Notes: a model not told the origin generated them from the letters alone. A stretch of DNA of 64,000 nucleotides from Ferrimonas marina (GCF_900129905.1 NZ_FQXG01000004.1:412664-476663), one strand, 5' to 3'; positions 1 to 7,509 are shown, numbered from the stretch's first letter. Made by a program: numbers and translations.

Positions 1-83
1 AAGTGGCGGAATTGGTAGACGCGCTAGCTTCAGGTGCTAGTGTCCGTTAGGACGTGGGAGTTCAAGTCTCCCCTTGTGCACCA
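1..83 (+). tRNA. tRNA-Leu(CAG), 5' end cut by window edge
   Basis: Class II tRNA with a long variable arm. The anticodon stem CTAGC/GCTAG encloses the loop TTCAGGT, so the anticodon is CAG and it reads CUG leucine codons. The T arm GTTCAAGTC and an encoded CCA (81-83) are present. The 3' acceptor strand CTTGTGC implies a 5' strand GCACAAG, of which only AAG is inside the window, so four bases are missing. It is nearly identical to the next tRNA except in the acceptor stem and variable arm. Confidence 0.95.
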
Positions 84-88
84 CATTT

Positions 89-175
89 GCAGATGTGGCG
101 GAATTGGTAGACGCGCTAGCTTCAGGTGCTAGTGTTCGCAAGAACGTGGGAGTTCAAGTCTCCCCATCTGCACCA
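89..175 (+). tRNA. tRNA-Leu(CAG)
   Basis: Complete 87-nt leucine tRNA. Acceptor GCAGATG (89-95) pairs with CATCTGC (165-171); the discriminator is A172 and CCA is encoded at 173-175. The anticodon loop TTCAGGT gives CAG. It lies only 5 nt after the previous copy, so the two are almost certainly processed from one transcript that ends at the hairpin just downstream. Confidence 0.97.
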
Positions 176-182
176 GATTTTG

Positions 183-214
183 AAACCCCGGTTCTCACGA
201 ACCGGGGTTTTCTG
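183..214 (+). terminator. Rho-independent terminator of the tRNA-Leu unit
   Basis: Perfect 11-bp stem AAACCCCGGTT / AACCGGGGTTT with a 6-nt loop, followed by TTCTG. It starts 8 nt after the CCA end of the second tRNA. Confidence 0.9.
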
Positions 215-290
215 TTTGTGCCCCTTAAGAATCCTCGTATACTGGCCTGGCTGACAAATAATCAAACCAACAATGTCAGAAGAGGTTGAT

Positions 291-1925
291 ATGCCAACGC
301 CATTTTGGGACGCCCATGCGCAGCAGGTGCTGGTCCAGTTGCGCCCCGCTGATTTCCCCAACCTGCAACCGCAGCAGCTGCAAGCCTGGCTGCAGGACAG
401 CCCCTTCGCGCACTATCGCCCCCTGATCGAACAGTGGGCTGACGCCTTGACCGACCTTGCCAATGGCGACCCTCAGCAGATCCAATCCCTGGCCCTTGCC
501 GATAAACAGGATGGCGACTGGCAACTGCTGCTCAGTGATAATGCCATGACCCTCACCGCCCAACGTTTACCTGCCCAGGGCGGTAAGGAAGCGGACAAGG
601 CCCTGCTGGTTACCCGGCTGGGCCAGATAGGGATCCGCACCGGACTGATCCGCAGCCGTATTGACGCCCTGCTCGCCGATGGCACAACGCCCCAGCTGAT
701 CGCCCAGGGTAAGGCCCCCTGTCGCGGCGAGGATGGCTTCCTTGAGCGGCTGGTGCCCCTGGGCCATGAGCGGGTGCTGCGCCCTCAGGCACAGGACAAT
801 GGCAAAGTCGACCTGCGTGAGTTGGGGCAACAGATCCTGGTGGAGCCGGAATCGGCCCTGATGCGGCGACACCCCCCCACCCTCGGCCAGTCTGGCTACA
901 ACCTCTACGCCGAATCATTGAAGGCCAATCCGGGCACCCCCTGTGCCCTGCAACCGGGCCCCGGTACCCGCCTGGCCCCTGGCGACCCCAACCTTTTGGT
1001 GGCCACCCTGCGCGGTCAGCCCCTGATGCAGGCCAAGGGGATGACCGTCGAACCCACCCTGACCCTGGAACAGGTCAATACCAAAAGTGGCAACGTCCAT
1101 TTTGATGGCGCCGTGGTGATCCTGGGCAACGTCCAGGAGGGGATGGTGGTGGATGCCAGCGGAAGTATCACGGTGATGGGTCTGGTGGAGGGCGCCAGTC
1201 TCAATGCCGGTGGCGATCTCTGCATCGGCCAAGGGGTCATCGGCCGACCACTGGATCACGGCGAGTTCAACTGTACCCTGACCGCCAAGGGCAGCATCCA
1301 TGTGCGCTACGCCCACTACACCCGCATCATCACAGGTGGCGATCTGCACATTGAACAGCAGAGCCTGCACTGCCACCTAAACTGTGGCGGTGAGCTGGTG
1401 GTGGGCAGCAGCGGGCGAGGCGATCTGGTCGGCGGCATTGCCCAGGCTCCCTACCGGATCCAGGCCCAGGGGGTGGGAGCCCGAGCGGGTGCCGAAACCC
1501 GCATCGAGTTGGGCCAGCATCTGCCGCAGCTGCGCGTCCAGGTTGAGCAACAGCAGCAAGCCCTGAACCAGGCCAGAGAGCAGTACCAGCAAGTACAGGA
1601 ACGACTGCGGGCTCCCCACGACGATAGCCAGACGCCGGCACTGCACCAGGCCCTGAAACAGCTGGCTCAGCAGCGCGATGAGCTGGAACAACAGCTGCAG
1701 AGCAGCCAACAGCGGCTGCAGGAACTGCCTCAACGGCTAGCCCTGGAGATCACCAAGATACTGCACCCCAGGGTCAAGCTGTTGCTGGCGGAGCAGGCCA
1801 GCCTGAGTCAGAGTGAGCATGGCCCCAGCCGGGTGCGACTGTCCCGGGGTAAGGTGGCCATCGAACCCTGGGTGCCGGGGCGTGCAAAACAACGAAGCCA
1901 TGGCACAAAAGTTGCAGCGTTTTAG
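291..1925 (+). CDS. FapA / DUF342 family protein
   Basis: A 544-residue cytoplasmic protein with the architecture of the FapA (DUF342) family. It has an N-terminal region, a central glycine- and valine-rich beta-helix-like repeat region (about residues 255-395, with repeated GNVQEG, ASGSITVMG and GGDLCIG turns), and a C-terminal Gln/Leu-rich coiled coil (about 405-485). Family members in Vibrio and Shewanella relatives are linked to polar flagellum assembly or cell-pole function; the exact role here is inferred. I place the start at 291 because GAAGAGG lies at good spacing before it. An in-frame ATG at 273 has no visible ribosome site. The next gene begins 14 nt downstream and is probably co-transcribed. 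Confidence 0.8.
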   Translation: MPTPFWDAHAQQVLVQLRPADFPNLQPQQLQAWLQDSPFAHYRPLIEQWADALTDLANGDPQQIQSLALADKQDGDWQLLLSDNAMTLTAQRLPAQGGKEADKALLVTRLGQIGIRTGLIRSRIDALLADGTTPQLIAQGKAPCRGEDGFLERLVPLGHERVLRPQAQDNGKVDLRELGQQILVEPESALMRRHPPTLGQSGYNLYAESLKANPGTPCALQPGPGTRLAPGDPNLLVATLRGQPLMQAKGMTVEPTLTLEQVNTKSGNVHFDGAVVILGNVQEGMVVDASGSITVMGLVEGASLNAGGDLCIGQGVIGRPLDHGEFNCTLTAKGSIHVRYAHYTRIITGGDLHIEQQSLHCHLNCGGELVVGSSGRGDLVGGIAQAPYRIQAQGVGARAGAETRIELGQHLPQLRVQVEQQQQALNQAREQYQQVQERLRAPHDDSQTPALHQALKQLAQQRDELEQQLQSSQQRLQELPQRLALEITKILHPRVKLLLAEQASLSQSEHGPSRVRLSRGKVAIEPWVPGRAKQRSHGTKVAAF

Positions 1926-1939
1926 GGATTCGCGAGATA

Positions 1940-2572
1940 ATGTCAGATTCCCGACGACCCGAAATGAAGCCCAGTGTTCACACCATGATCGCCTCCATCC
2001 CCTTTGCCCTGCTGGCAGCCCGCATCGCCTTGTGGCTGCTGATCGCCGCCAGCGCGCTGTTGCTGCTACCCCTGGCCAACCTGCAATCGCTGCATCTGCA
2101 GGAGTGGGTGGGGCGCAATGGCTTTAGCCTGGGGCTCACCGTGGTATTGAGCGGCAGCTACCTGCTCGCCCATGGCCTGATGTTGGGCGTCAGCGGCTTG
2201 ACCCAGAAACAGCAGCGCAAGCTGGCAGAACAGCGACTGCAGCAGAAGCTGCAACTGCTGGACGGTCAGGAGCGCGCCGTGTTGCGGGAATACCTGCTAC
2301 AGAGCAAAAGCACCCTGGCGATGCCTCTCACCCACCCTACGGTCAATGAGCTGATGCAATCCGGCGTGCTGGTGCAGGCCGGTGCCACCGAGCACTATGC
2401 CATTGAGGGCCCGGTGGCCCCGCTAAAGATCGCCAATGGCGCCAAGGCCCGGTTGACCCGGCAGCTGCTGCGCCTGCCGGAGGGACAGCTGGATGAGCAG
2501 CAAAAGGCGGCCCTGATGGCCTCCCGCCCGGAGTTCATGGCCGGCAAGCGCAGCCGGCGCCAGGCCGCCTGA
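1940..2572 (+). CDS. SieB-like (superinfection exclusion B family) membrane protein
   Basis: A 210-residue protein. Two hydrophobic helices lie near residues 22-50 and 62-85, followed by a basic, Gln-rich helical stretch and a cytoplasmic domain with a VLREYLLQSKSTLAMPL segment and a helix-turn-helix-like end. This layout resembles the superinfection exclusion B (SieB) family, which also occurs as chromosomal genes in Alteromonadales without any prophage. No phage gene lies near it, so a phage-defence role is not shown. It sits 14 nt after the FapA-family gene. A second ATG at 1964 is also possible as the start. The family assignment is from memory of the pattern and is moderate. Confidence 0.55.
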   Translation: MSDSRRPEMKPSVHTMIASIPFALLAARIALWLLIAASALLLLPLANLQSLHLQEWVGRNGFSLGLTVVLSGSYLLAHGLMLGVSGLTQKQQRKLAEQRLQQKLQLLDGQERAVLREYLLQSKSTLAMPLTHPTVNELMQSGVLVQAGATEHYAIEGPVAPLKIANGAKARLTRQLLRLPEGQLDEQQKAALMASRPEFMAGKRSRRQAA

Positions 2573-2626
2573 TCAGAGCAAGCGGCAAAGCACACACCCA
2601 GGCGCAAACGCGAAAGTCTGACCAAC

Positions 2627-2655
2627 AAAAAAGCCCCCATGCTGGGGGCTTTTTT
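2627..2655. terminator. Bidirectional terminator between convergent genes
   Basis: Stem AAAAAAGCCCCCA / TGGGGGCTTTTTT with a 3-nt loop. It has a T run on both strands, so it can end the SieB-like gene (+) and the TetR gene (-). Confidence 0.9.
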
Positions 2656-2668
2656 GTTGCTAACCGGA

Positions 2669-3433
2669 TTACAGCGCGCTGAGCATCGCTCGCTCGGCTT
2701 CACCTTCATCCAACTGGTGCTCCACCTCGGCCATCACCCGCTGATAGGAATCCATGCGCAGCGGCGTGGTCCACTCCAGAGTGTTGATAAAGATGGCAAA
2801 GGACTCAAACAGTTGGCGCGTGTCCAGTCGCTTAATGGCGTCGCTCATCAGTGGGTTGTCCACCGCACCGGATGCGCCGCGCTGGAAATAAGCCAACATG
2901 GCGTGCACGGTGGAGACCTGCTCATCGCTGGCCTTGAGGTGACCCTGGATCCGGGCGCCTTCCACCACGCGCAGGATGGCGCGGTAAAACTGCTCCAGGT
3001 ACATCTTCAGTTCCTGGACCCGGTACTCCGACGCGCGTTCGATCACCTTGGGCGCACCACCTAAGGTGTTCAGTCCCAGGGTCCAGCTGGAGCGCTGAAT
3101 CGCCACGACGGCAAACAGATGCATCGCCACCCAACGCTCGGCGTAGCTCAACTCACTGTTCATAAAGTGGGGCTGACGCTCCACCAGGTGCTCCACGTGG
3201 CGGGCAAAGATGGCGATCAACAGATCCTCTTTGCTGCTGAAGTGCTTGTAGAGCGTGCCCGCACTGCAGCCGGCCAAGGGCGCCAGCTCGGAGAAACGGA
3301 AGGACACCAGGCCCTGCTCTTGAATCAGTTGCTCTGCAAGACGCACCAATACCTGGTCGCGCTGGCGAAAACGTGCCTGATTGGGTGATCCCCAATGGGT
3401 TGAACTTCCTACTTCCATGGCCGATACCGTCAT
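2669..3433 (-). CDS. TetR/AcrR family transcriptional regulator
   Basis: A 254-residue TetR-type repressor. The N-terminal DNA-binding domain spans about residues 27-75, and its recognition helix region reads AGCSAGTLYKHFSSKEDLL, the classic TetR signature. The C-terminal ligand and dimer domain is all-helical and gives no clue to the ligand. The start at 3433 has GAGGG just upstream. The ~20-residue N-terminal extension before the HTH is slightly longer than usual. The promoter side carries repeated GTTAGC half-sites (see that entry), suggesting autoregulation. Its other target is not evident, since the neighbours are unrelated small or surface genes. Confidence 0.9.
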   Translation of the reverse strand: MTVSAMEVGSSTHWGSPNQARFRQRDQVLVRLAEQLIQEQGLVSFRFSELAPLAGCSAGTLYKHFSSKEDLLIAIFARHVEHLVERQPHFMNSELSYAERWVAMHLFAVVAIQRSSWTLGLNTLGGAPKVIERASEYRVQELKMYLEQFYRAILRVVEGARIQGHLKASDEQVSTVHAMLAYFQRGASGAVDNPLMSDAIKRLDTRQLFESFAIFINTLEWTTPLRMDSYQRVMAEVEHQLDEGEAERAMLSAL

Positions 3434-3450
3434 TGGACCCTCAAATTGTT

Positions 3451-3518
3451 GTTAGCTTTGAATCAGGTAGCTTCACTTTAAAAGGGTTAAGGAAAGCTAA
3501 CTGTGCACTGGCGCTAAC
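3451..3518. promoter_or_regulatory. Candidate TetR operator: inverted GTTAGCTTT repeats
   Basis: GTTAGCTTT at 3451-3459 is exactly inverted as AAAGCTAAC at 3493-3501. Related half-sites are GGTAGCTTC at 3466-3474 and CGCTAAC at 3512-3518. The cluster lies 18-85 nt upstream of the TetR start codon, where a self-regulating repressor would bind. That it is the operator is inference. Confidence 0.45.
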
Positions 3519-3797
3519 TTTTGGACTTTCACCTGAGACAAATTGACATACTGCGTTGTCTAACCGGCCAAAAACGCCCCGCCTGACTCCCTTTGGGTAA
3601 ATCTAAGGGAGAATGACGTTCAAATGACAAACTCAGGACCGGACAAAATGTCTCACCCTCATCCCATCCGAGCCACAGCCGATAATGGCCACCACAGGCA
3701 ATACCACTAAAGTCGCAGCCCATTTCGCAACAAAAGCTCGATCTTCATTTACAAAGCTGGTATTTAATTAGGTTCAGAGTACTAGGGAGGAGTCCGC
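3519..3797. other. Intergenic stretch between TetR gene and small ORF
   Basis: About 280 nt with lower GC than the flanks. I see no convincing conserved ORF or RNA. It ends in a strong ribosome-binding site, GGGAGGAG (3786-3793), for the 47-codon ORF, so a promoter for that ORF should lie here. No clean -35/-10 pair with normal spacing was found. Confidence 0.4.
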
Positions 3798-3941
3798 ATG
3801 GCAGACCAGAATTTTAAACCGGAAGAGCACAGCCCGGCAGAGCTTCAATCTGGGCAAACTTGGCGTGATGGCGCCATTGGACAGCAACTGGTTGAGTTGC
3901 TGGAAGATGCCTACCAGGATGACCTACCAGGCGATGCATAA
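3798..3941 (+). CDS. Small acidic protein, 47 aa, function unknown
   Basis: ORF of 47 codons beginning MADQNFKPEE and ending DDLPGDA. It is acidic and hydrophilic, with a short amphipathic stretch near residues 27-38 (IGQQLVELLEDA) and no signal or membrane segment. The evidence that it is real is the strong Shine-Dalgarno GGGAGGAG 4-11 nt before the ATG and a perfect terminator whose A run overlaps the TAA stop, so this is a compact monocistronic unit. I do not recognise the family. Confidence 0.6.
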   Translation: MADQNFKPEEHSPAELQSGQTWRDGAIGQQLVELLEDAYQDDLPGDA

Positions 3942-3967
3942 AAAAAGCCCCAAGCGGGGCTTTTTTT
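3940..3967. terminator. Bidirectional terminator
   Basis: Stem AAAAAAAGCCCC / GGGGCTTTTTTT with a 4-nt loop. It starts at the stop codon of the 47-aa ORF (+) and also lies 25 nt after the PagP-like gene on the minus strand. Confidence 0.93.
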
Positions 3968-3991
3968 ATGCCTGTCATTGGCCGACTCCCG

Positions 3992-4534
3992 CTAGAAACG
4001 AAAACCCAGGTTCCAGAACAGTGTTGGTCGCTGCACCCGATAGGTGCGGTCACCATCCTCCTCCAGCAGATCCACATTAGGCAGCAGCAGCAGGTTTATC
4101 GAGAAACGCCGCCAGGTCAGCTCCAGGTTGGGCGCCACCATGGGCACTATCTCCCGCTCCGTGCCCTCAAACTGCTCATCCACGTAGATGGCCACGGAAC
4201 GACTGGCCGCCCCCAGCATAAAGCCCGCCGCCAGCGAGTCGAACAAGGGGTACTGCCAGTTCCAGTAGAGGGTGTACATGGGGTTGTCGAAACTGTCGCG
4301 CAGGTACACCGCGCCCAGATGACAGCGCCAACGTTCGCTGCCGTGGCAGTTATCGAAGCGATAGTTCAGGCCGATGCCTTTGTGGTTTTCATTGAAGGTA
4401 GGGGAGCTTGGATAGGGCTCATCCTCGAAGTGATGGGACCAGCCGCCAAGCACCAGTTGAAAATCGCTGTACTGGGACTGCGCCCAGCCCGGGCCGCTCC
4501 ACATCAGTACTAGCATCACTATTACTCTGATCAC
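3992..4534 (-). CDS. PagP-like outer membrane beta-barrel (lipid A acyltransferase family)
   Basis: A 180-residue exported protein. A signal peptide ends at about residue 19 (GPGWAQ), then alternating beta-strand segments follow and the chain ends in Phe (NLGFRF), as outer membrane barrels do. The order WSHHF (His34/35), FNENHKGIGLNYRF, YLRDSF (Asp80-Ser81) and a final FWNLGFRF parallels PagP, whose catalytic residues are His, Asp and Ser in this spacing. PagP moves palmitate from phospholipid to lipid A. I choose the GTG at 4534 because GGGAGG lies 7 nt before it; upstream in-frame codons lack this. A perfect CRP-type palindrome lies 52 nt further upstream. Substrate and activity are inferred. 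Confidence 0.55.
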   Translation of the reverse strand: MIRVIVMLVLMWSGPGWAQSQYSDFQLVLGGWSHHFEDEPYPSSPTFNENHKGIGLNYRFDNCHGSERWRCHLGAVYLRDSFDNPMYTLYWNWQYPLFDSLAAGFMLGAASRSVAIYVDEQFEGTEREIVPMVAPNLELTWRRFSINLLLLPNVDLLEEDGDRTYRVQRPTLFWNLGFRF

Positions 4535-4585
4535 GCCGCGCCCTCCCTGAAGCCATGATGTCGGACACTCTGATGGGCCCATTTT

Positions 4586-4601
4586 TGTGATCCAAGTCAC
4601 A
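4586..4601. promoter_or_regulatory. CRP-type binding site upstream of the PagP-like gene
   Basis: TGTGATCCAAGTCACA matches the CRP consensus TGTGA-N6-TCACA at all ten defined positions. It lies 52 nt upstream of the GTG start at 4534, which is suitable for class I or II activation. Not tested. Confidence 0.55.
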
Positions 4602-4640
4602 CCACCATAACCCAGATGTGAAATTCCGGCGACAACCAAA

Positions 4641-4733
4641 TCAGACCAGCAGCAGCACCAGCGCCGCCTGCAGGCTAAGAACCAGGCTCATTCCGCCGCC
4701 AATCACAAAGCAGCGCAATTGCAGTCGTGTCAT
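4641..4733 (-). CDS. Putative 30-aa single-pass membrane peptide
   Basis: A 30-codon ORF, MTRLQLRCFVIGGG then MSLVLSLQAALVLLLV, with a positively charged N terminus and one hydrophobic helix ending at the stop codon. A strong GGAGGG sits 7 nt before the ATG. It lies between the terminator of the methyltransferase operon and the PagP-like gene on the same strand, 106 nt upstream of the latter. It could be a small membrane protein or a leader ORF. No homologue is recognised, and short ORFs of this kind arise by chance, so confidence is low. Confidence 0.4.
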   Translation of the reverse strand: MTRLQLRCFVIGGGMSLVLSLQAALVLLLV

Positions 4734-4810
4734 TTCGTTTCCCTCCCAACTGGAAAAACCGCTACGCAGAGCGGTGTTGCGGGGATCACTAGCGAAGCCC
4801 ATGCAAAAAA

Positions 4811-4839
4811 AATAAGCCATTGATAAACAATGGCTTATT
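4811..4839. terminator. Terminator after the yadGH-methyltransferase operon
   Basis: Perfect 12-bp stem AATAAGCCATTG / CAATGGCTTATT with a 5-nt loop. A run of eight A on its left flank gives the T run on the minus strand. It is 30 nt after the methyltransferase stop. Confidence 0.85.
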
Positions 4840-4869
4840 GGTTTTATCGGTTGAGCCTATCGGCGCAAT

Positions 4870-5541
4870 CTATGACAGATTGGTGAGATCCGCCACCAGC
4901 CGATGGAGCGGTTGGCCGGACTGACCATACTTGCGCTCAAACGGGGTCAGCGGTGGCTCGTCCGGCAACGGGGCAAACTCGGCCTGCTGTCCGGCTTCGG
5001 CCAGCGCCAGCTGAAACTCTTCCAGGTAGATACGCCAATTGGAGCGCAGCTCCAGCTTTCCCCCCAAGGCCAGCAGCGAGGGAAACAGGGGCCCACCGTG
5101 CCAGCGTCGCTGCAGATGAGAGGACTTGGGCCAGGGGTTGGGATAGAGCAGATAGTGGTGCTGCAACTGCCAGCCGTCGGCCACCATCAGGCGCCACAGG
5201 TCGTTGAGGTTACCGCGCTCGACCCGGTAGTTGTCACCACCGAGCTGATAATGCTCATGCTTACCGACCCGACTGGCGGATTTGTCCAGGCCGAGCACCA
5301 GGGCATCGGGGTGGCGTCGGGCCAGGTTGGCACTGGACTCCCCCACCCCACAGCAGGAATCCAGTACCAGCGGGCGACCATCCGCTTCCTTCCAGGCTTT
5401 GAGCTGCTCAAACAAGCGCAGGCTGTGATCCGCATAGGGAGCCTGAAACGGGTGCTGCAGGTGGCGACGCACGGTCGCCAGCAGGTTGTCATGGGGCCCC
5501 GCCTGATTAGAGACGATGACCCGGGAGTTGCCGCTATCCAT
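4870..5541 (-). CDS. TrmB-like SAM-dependent methyltransferase
   Basis: A 223-residue Rossmann methyltransferase of the TrmB (tRNA m7G46) superfamily. The SAM motif reads VLDSCCGVGESSANLA (59-74) and the catalytic-region motif reads LLYPNPWPKSSHLQRRWHG (131-149). TrmB proper normally has LEIGCGxG and FPDPWPKxRHxKRR, so this is a diverged paralogue, not clearly the housekeeping enzyme. The ATG at 5541 overlaps the stop of the ABC permease (TGATG), so translation is coupled; an in-frame TTG just before is a weaker start. The substrate is unknown. The link to an ABC exporter operon is positional only. Confidence 0.75.
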   Translation of the reverse strand: MDSGNSRVIVSNQAGPHDNLLATVRRHLQHPFQAPYADHSLRLFEQLKAWKEADGRPLVLDSCCGVGESSANLARRHPDALVLGLDKSASRVGKHEHYQLGGDNYRVERGNLNDLWRLMVADGWQLQHHYLLYPNPWPKSSHLQRRWHGGPLFPSLLALGGKLELRSNWRIYLEEFQLALAEAGQQAEFAPLPDEPPLTPFERKYGQSGQPLHRLVADLTNLS

Positions 5542-6311
5542 CAATGCCTCAATCCGATGCCGCGATCGATCAGATAATAGGCCACACCGCCGAGGATCAG
5601 CACAAAGGCCGACAGCACCGCCATCGACAGCCCCAGGCTGACATCCGCATGGCCCAGGAAGCCATAGCGGAAGGCGTTAATGGTATAGACCACCGGGTTG
5701 AGCTGGGACAGTGACTGCCACACCGGCGGCAGCAGGCTGATGGAGTAAAACACGCCGCCCAGGTAGGTCAGCGGGGTCAACACGAAGGTGGGGATGATGC
5801 TGATGTCATCGAAGGTACGGGCGAACACCGCGTTGATCAGCCCCCCCAGGGCAAACACCACTGAGGTCATCAGCAGGGTCAGCAGCAGGATCGGCAGGCT
5901 GTGGATCTGGATGTCGACAAACAGCAGGGCCACCACGGTGACGATCGCCCCCACGCACAGACCTCGGGTTACCCCGCCAGCCACGTAGCCCAGGATAATA
6001 AGGATGTTGGGCACCGGTGCCACCAGCAGCTCTTCGATATTGCGCTGGAACTTGGCGCTGAAGAAGGAGCTGGCGACATTGGAGTAGGAGTTGGTGATCA
6101 CCGACATCATGATCAGCCCCGGCATGATGAACTCCATGTAGCTGAAGCCACCCATCTGACCGATACGGGAACCGATCAGGTTGCCGAAGATCAGAAAGTA
6201 GAGGGTCATGGTGATCGCTGGCGGCACCAGGGTCTGGACCCAGATCCGGGTAAAGCGGTTGATCTCCTTGCGCACCAGGCTGGTAAACGCGATCCAGTAG
6301 GGATGACTCAT
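5541..6311 (-). CDS. yadH: ABC-2 type transporter permease (YadH)
   Basis: A 256-residue inner membrane permease with six hydrophobic segments and the ABC-2 features GLIMMSVITNSYSNVASSFFSAKFQRNIEELLVAPVP and a C-terminal LNPVVYTINAFRYGFLG. Length and sequence match E. coli YadH (256 aa). It pairs with the ATPase encoded upstream; the start ATG overlaps the ATPase stop by 4 nt (ATGA). The substrate of the YadGH exporter is not established. Confidence 0.92.
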   Translation of the reverse strand: MSHPYWIAFTSLVRKEINRFTRIWVQTLVPPAITMTLYFLIFGNLIGSRIGQMGGFSYMEFIMPGLIMMSVITNSYSNVASSFFSAKFQRNIEELLVAPVPNILIILGYVAGGVTRGLCVGAIVTVVALLFVDIQIHSLPILLLTLLMTSVVFALGGLINAVFARTFDDISIIPTFVLTPLTYLGGVFYSISLLPPVWQSLSQLNPVVYTINAFRYGFLGHADVSLGLSMAVLSAFVLILGGVAYYLIDRGIGLRH

Positions 6312-7243
6312 GCCTGCGCCTCCCGACCATTCTCCACCAGGGAGACAAAGAGTTCCTCAAGGCGGTTGGCCTTGTTGCGCATCGACAGCACCTCGATCCC
6401 CTGGGCCGACAGTTGACTGAACAGGCCGTTGAGGCCCGCGGTTTTCTCCACATCCACCTCCAGGGTATGGTCATCGAGCCGGCGGCTCTCAAAGCCCTCC
6501 AGCGCAATAGCCCCGGTGCCCGGCTTCAGGTCGAGGATAAAGGTCTCCAGGTGCAGCTTAGCCAGTAATGCCTTCATGCTGGTGCACTCCACCAGCTGGC
6601 CCTTATCGATGATGCCGATGTTGCGGCACAGCATCTCCGCCTCTTCCAGGTAGTGGGTGGTAAGGATGATGGTGACGCCCTGGGCGTTGATCTGCTTGAG
6701 GAAGCCCCACATGGAGCGGCGGATCTCGATATCCACACCGGCGGTGGGTTCGTCCAGGATCAGCAGCTTGGGCTGGTGCATCAGGGCACGGGCGATCATC
6801 AGGCGTCGCTTCATCCCGCCGGACAGCTCGCGGGCGCGGGCATCGCGTTTCTGCCACAGGTCCAGCTGGGTCAGGTAGGTCTTGGCCCGCACCAGTGCTT
6901 CAGCCTTGGGCACGCCATAGTAACCGGCCTGGTTCACCACGATCTGCTGCACCGTCTCGAACTGGTTAAAGTTGAACTCCTGCGGCACCAGACCGATGCA
7001 GCGCTTGGCGGCATTAAGTTCGGCATTGATGTCATGGCCGAACACCGACACCGAACCGCTGGTCTTGTTGACCAGGGCGCTGATGATACCGATGGTGGTG
7101 GATTTACCGGCCCCGTTTGGGCCGAGCAGGGCAAAGAAATCGCCCTGTTCGACGGTGAGATCGATCCCCTTGAGGGCCTCGACACCGCCGTCGTAGGTTT
7201 TCCGCAACGACCGAATCGCCAGTGCGGTGGCTGAACTGCTCAT
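6308..7243 (-). CDS. yadG: ABC transporter ATP-binding protein (YadG)
   Basis: A 311-residue ABC ATPase. Walker A is GPNGAGKST (41-49), the Q-loop is at VPQEF, the signature is LSGGMKRR (140-147), and Walker B with catalytic Glu is LILDEPTAGVD (161-171), followed by an H-loop at TTHYLEEAE. The C-terminal ~80 residues are the accessory domain common in ABC-2 ATPases. It is first gene of a three-gene operon with the permease and a TrmB-like methyltransferase, all overlapping. Confidence 0.93.
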   Translation of the reverse strand: MSSSATALAIRSLRKTYDGGVEALKGIDLTVEQGDFFALLGPNGAGKSTTIGIISALVNKTSGSVSVFGHDINAELNAAKRCIGLVPQEFNFNQFETVQQIVVNQAGYYGVPKAEALVRAKTYLTQLDLWQKRDARARELSGGMKRRLMIARALMHQPKLLILDEPTAGVDIEIRRSMWGFLKQINAQGVTIILTTHYLEEAEMLCRNIGIIDKGQLVECTSMKALLAKLHLETFILDLKPGTGAIALEGFESRRLDDHTLEVDVEKTAGLNGLFSQLSAQGIEVLSMRNKANRLEELFVSLVENGREAQA

Positions 7244-7480
7244 ACGCTTCCCCTTGTTAGCCGCGTAATTATAAGTGCTCAGCGGATAAGAAAAAACGCC
7301 TTTTATATATGGTTATTCAAATATCCTAATCTCACCCCCGCAAAGCGCGGCAACAAAAAGGCGCCCCCGGGGGCGAGGAAAACGCGAGCTGGATGCTATC
7401 TTGTCGGAAATGGAAGAAGGAACAGATTTCAGATTCGTCAAAATCGTGTGGAAGTGTCGCACAATGACGACAAAGAAGAA

Positions 7481-7509
7481 CCGGCGCTACCGGTTTGATG
7501 TAGCGCCGG
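7481..7509 (-). terminator. Hairpin terminator after the redoxin gene
   Basis: Perfect 10-bp stem CCGGCGCTAC / GTAGCGCCGG with a 9-nt loop, followed on the minus strand by TTCTTCTTT. It lies 11 nt after the redoxin stop codon. A second GC-rich hairpin (GCGCCCCCGGGGGCG, about 7362) lies between it and yadG. The rest of 7244-7480 shows nothing recognisable and is AT-richer than its flanks. Confidence 0.7.

Noticed and set aside
1-175. Integration site at the tRNA-Leu pair
   Set aside because: No integrase, no direct repeat of the tRNA 3' end and no foreign genes follow within the window.
3529-3723. 64-codon minus-strand frame in the TetR intergenic region
   Set aside because: No ribosome site, no family match, odd composition.
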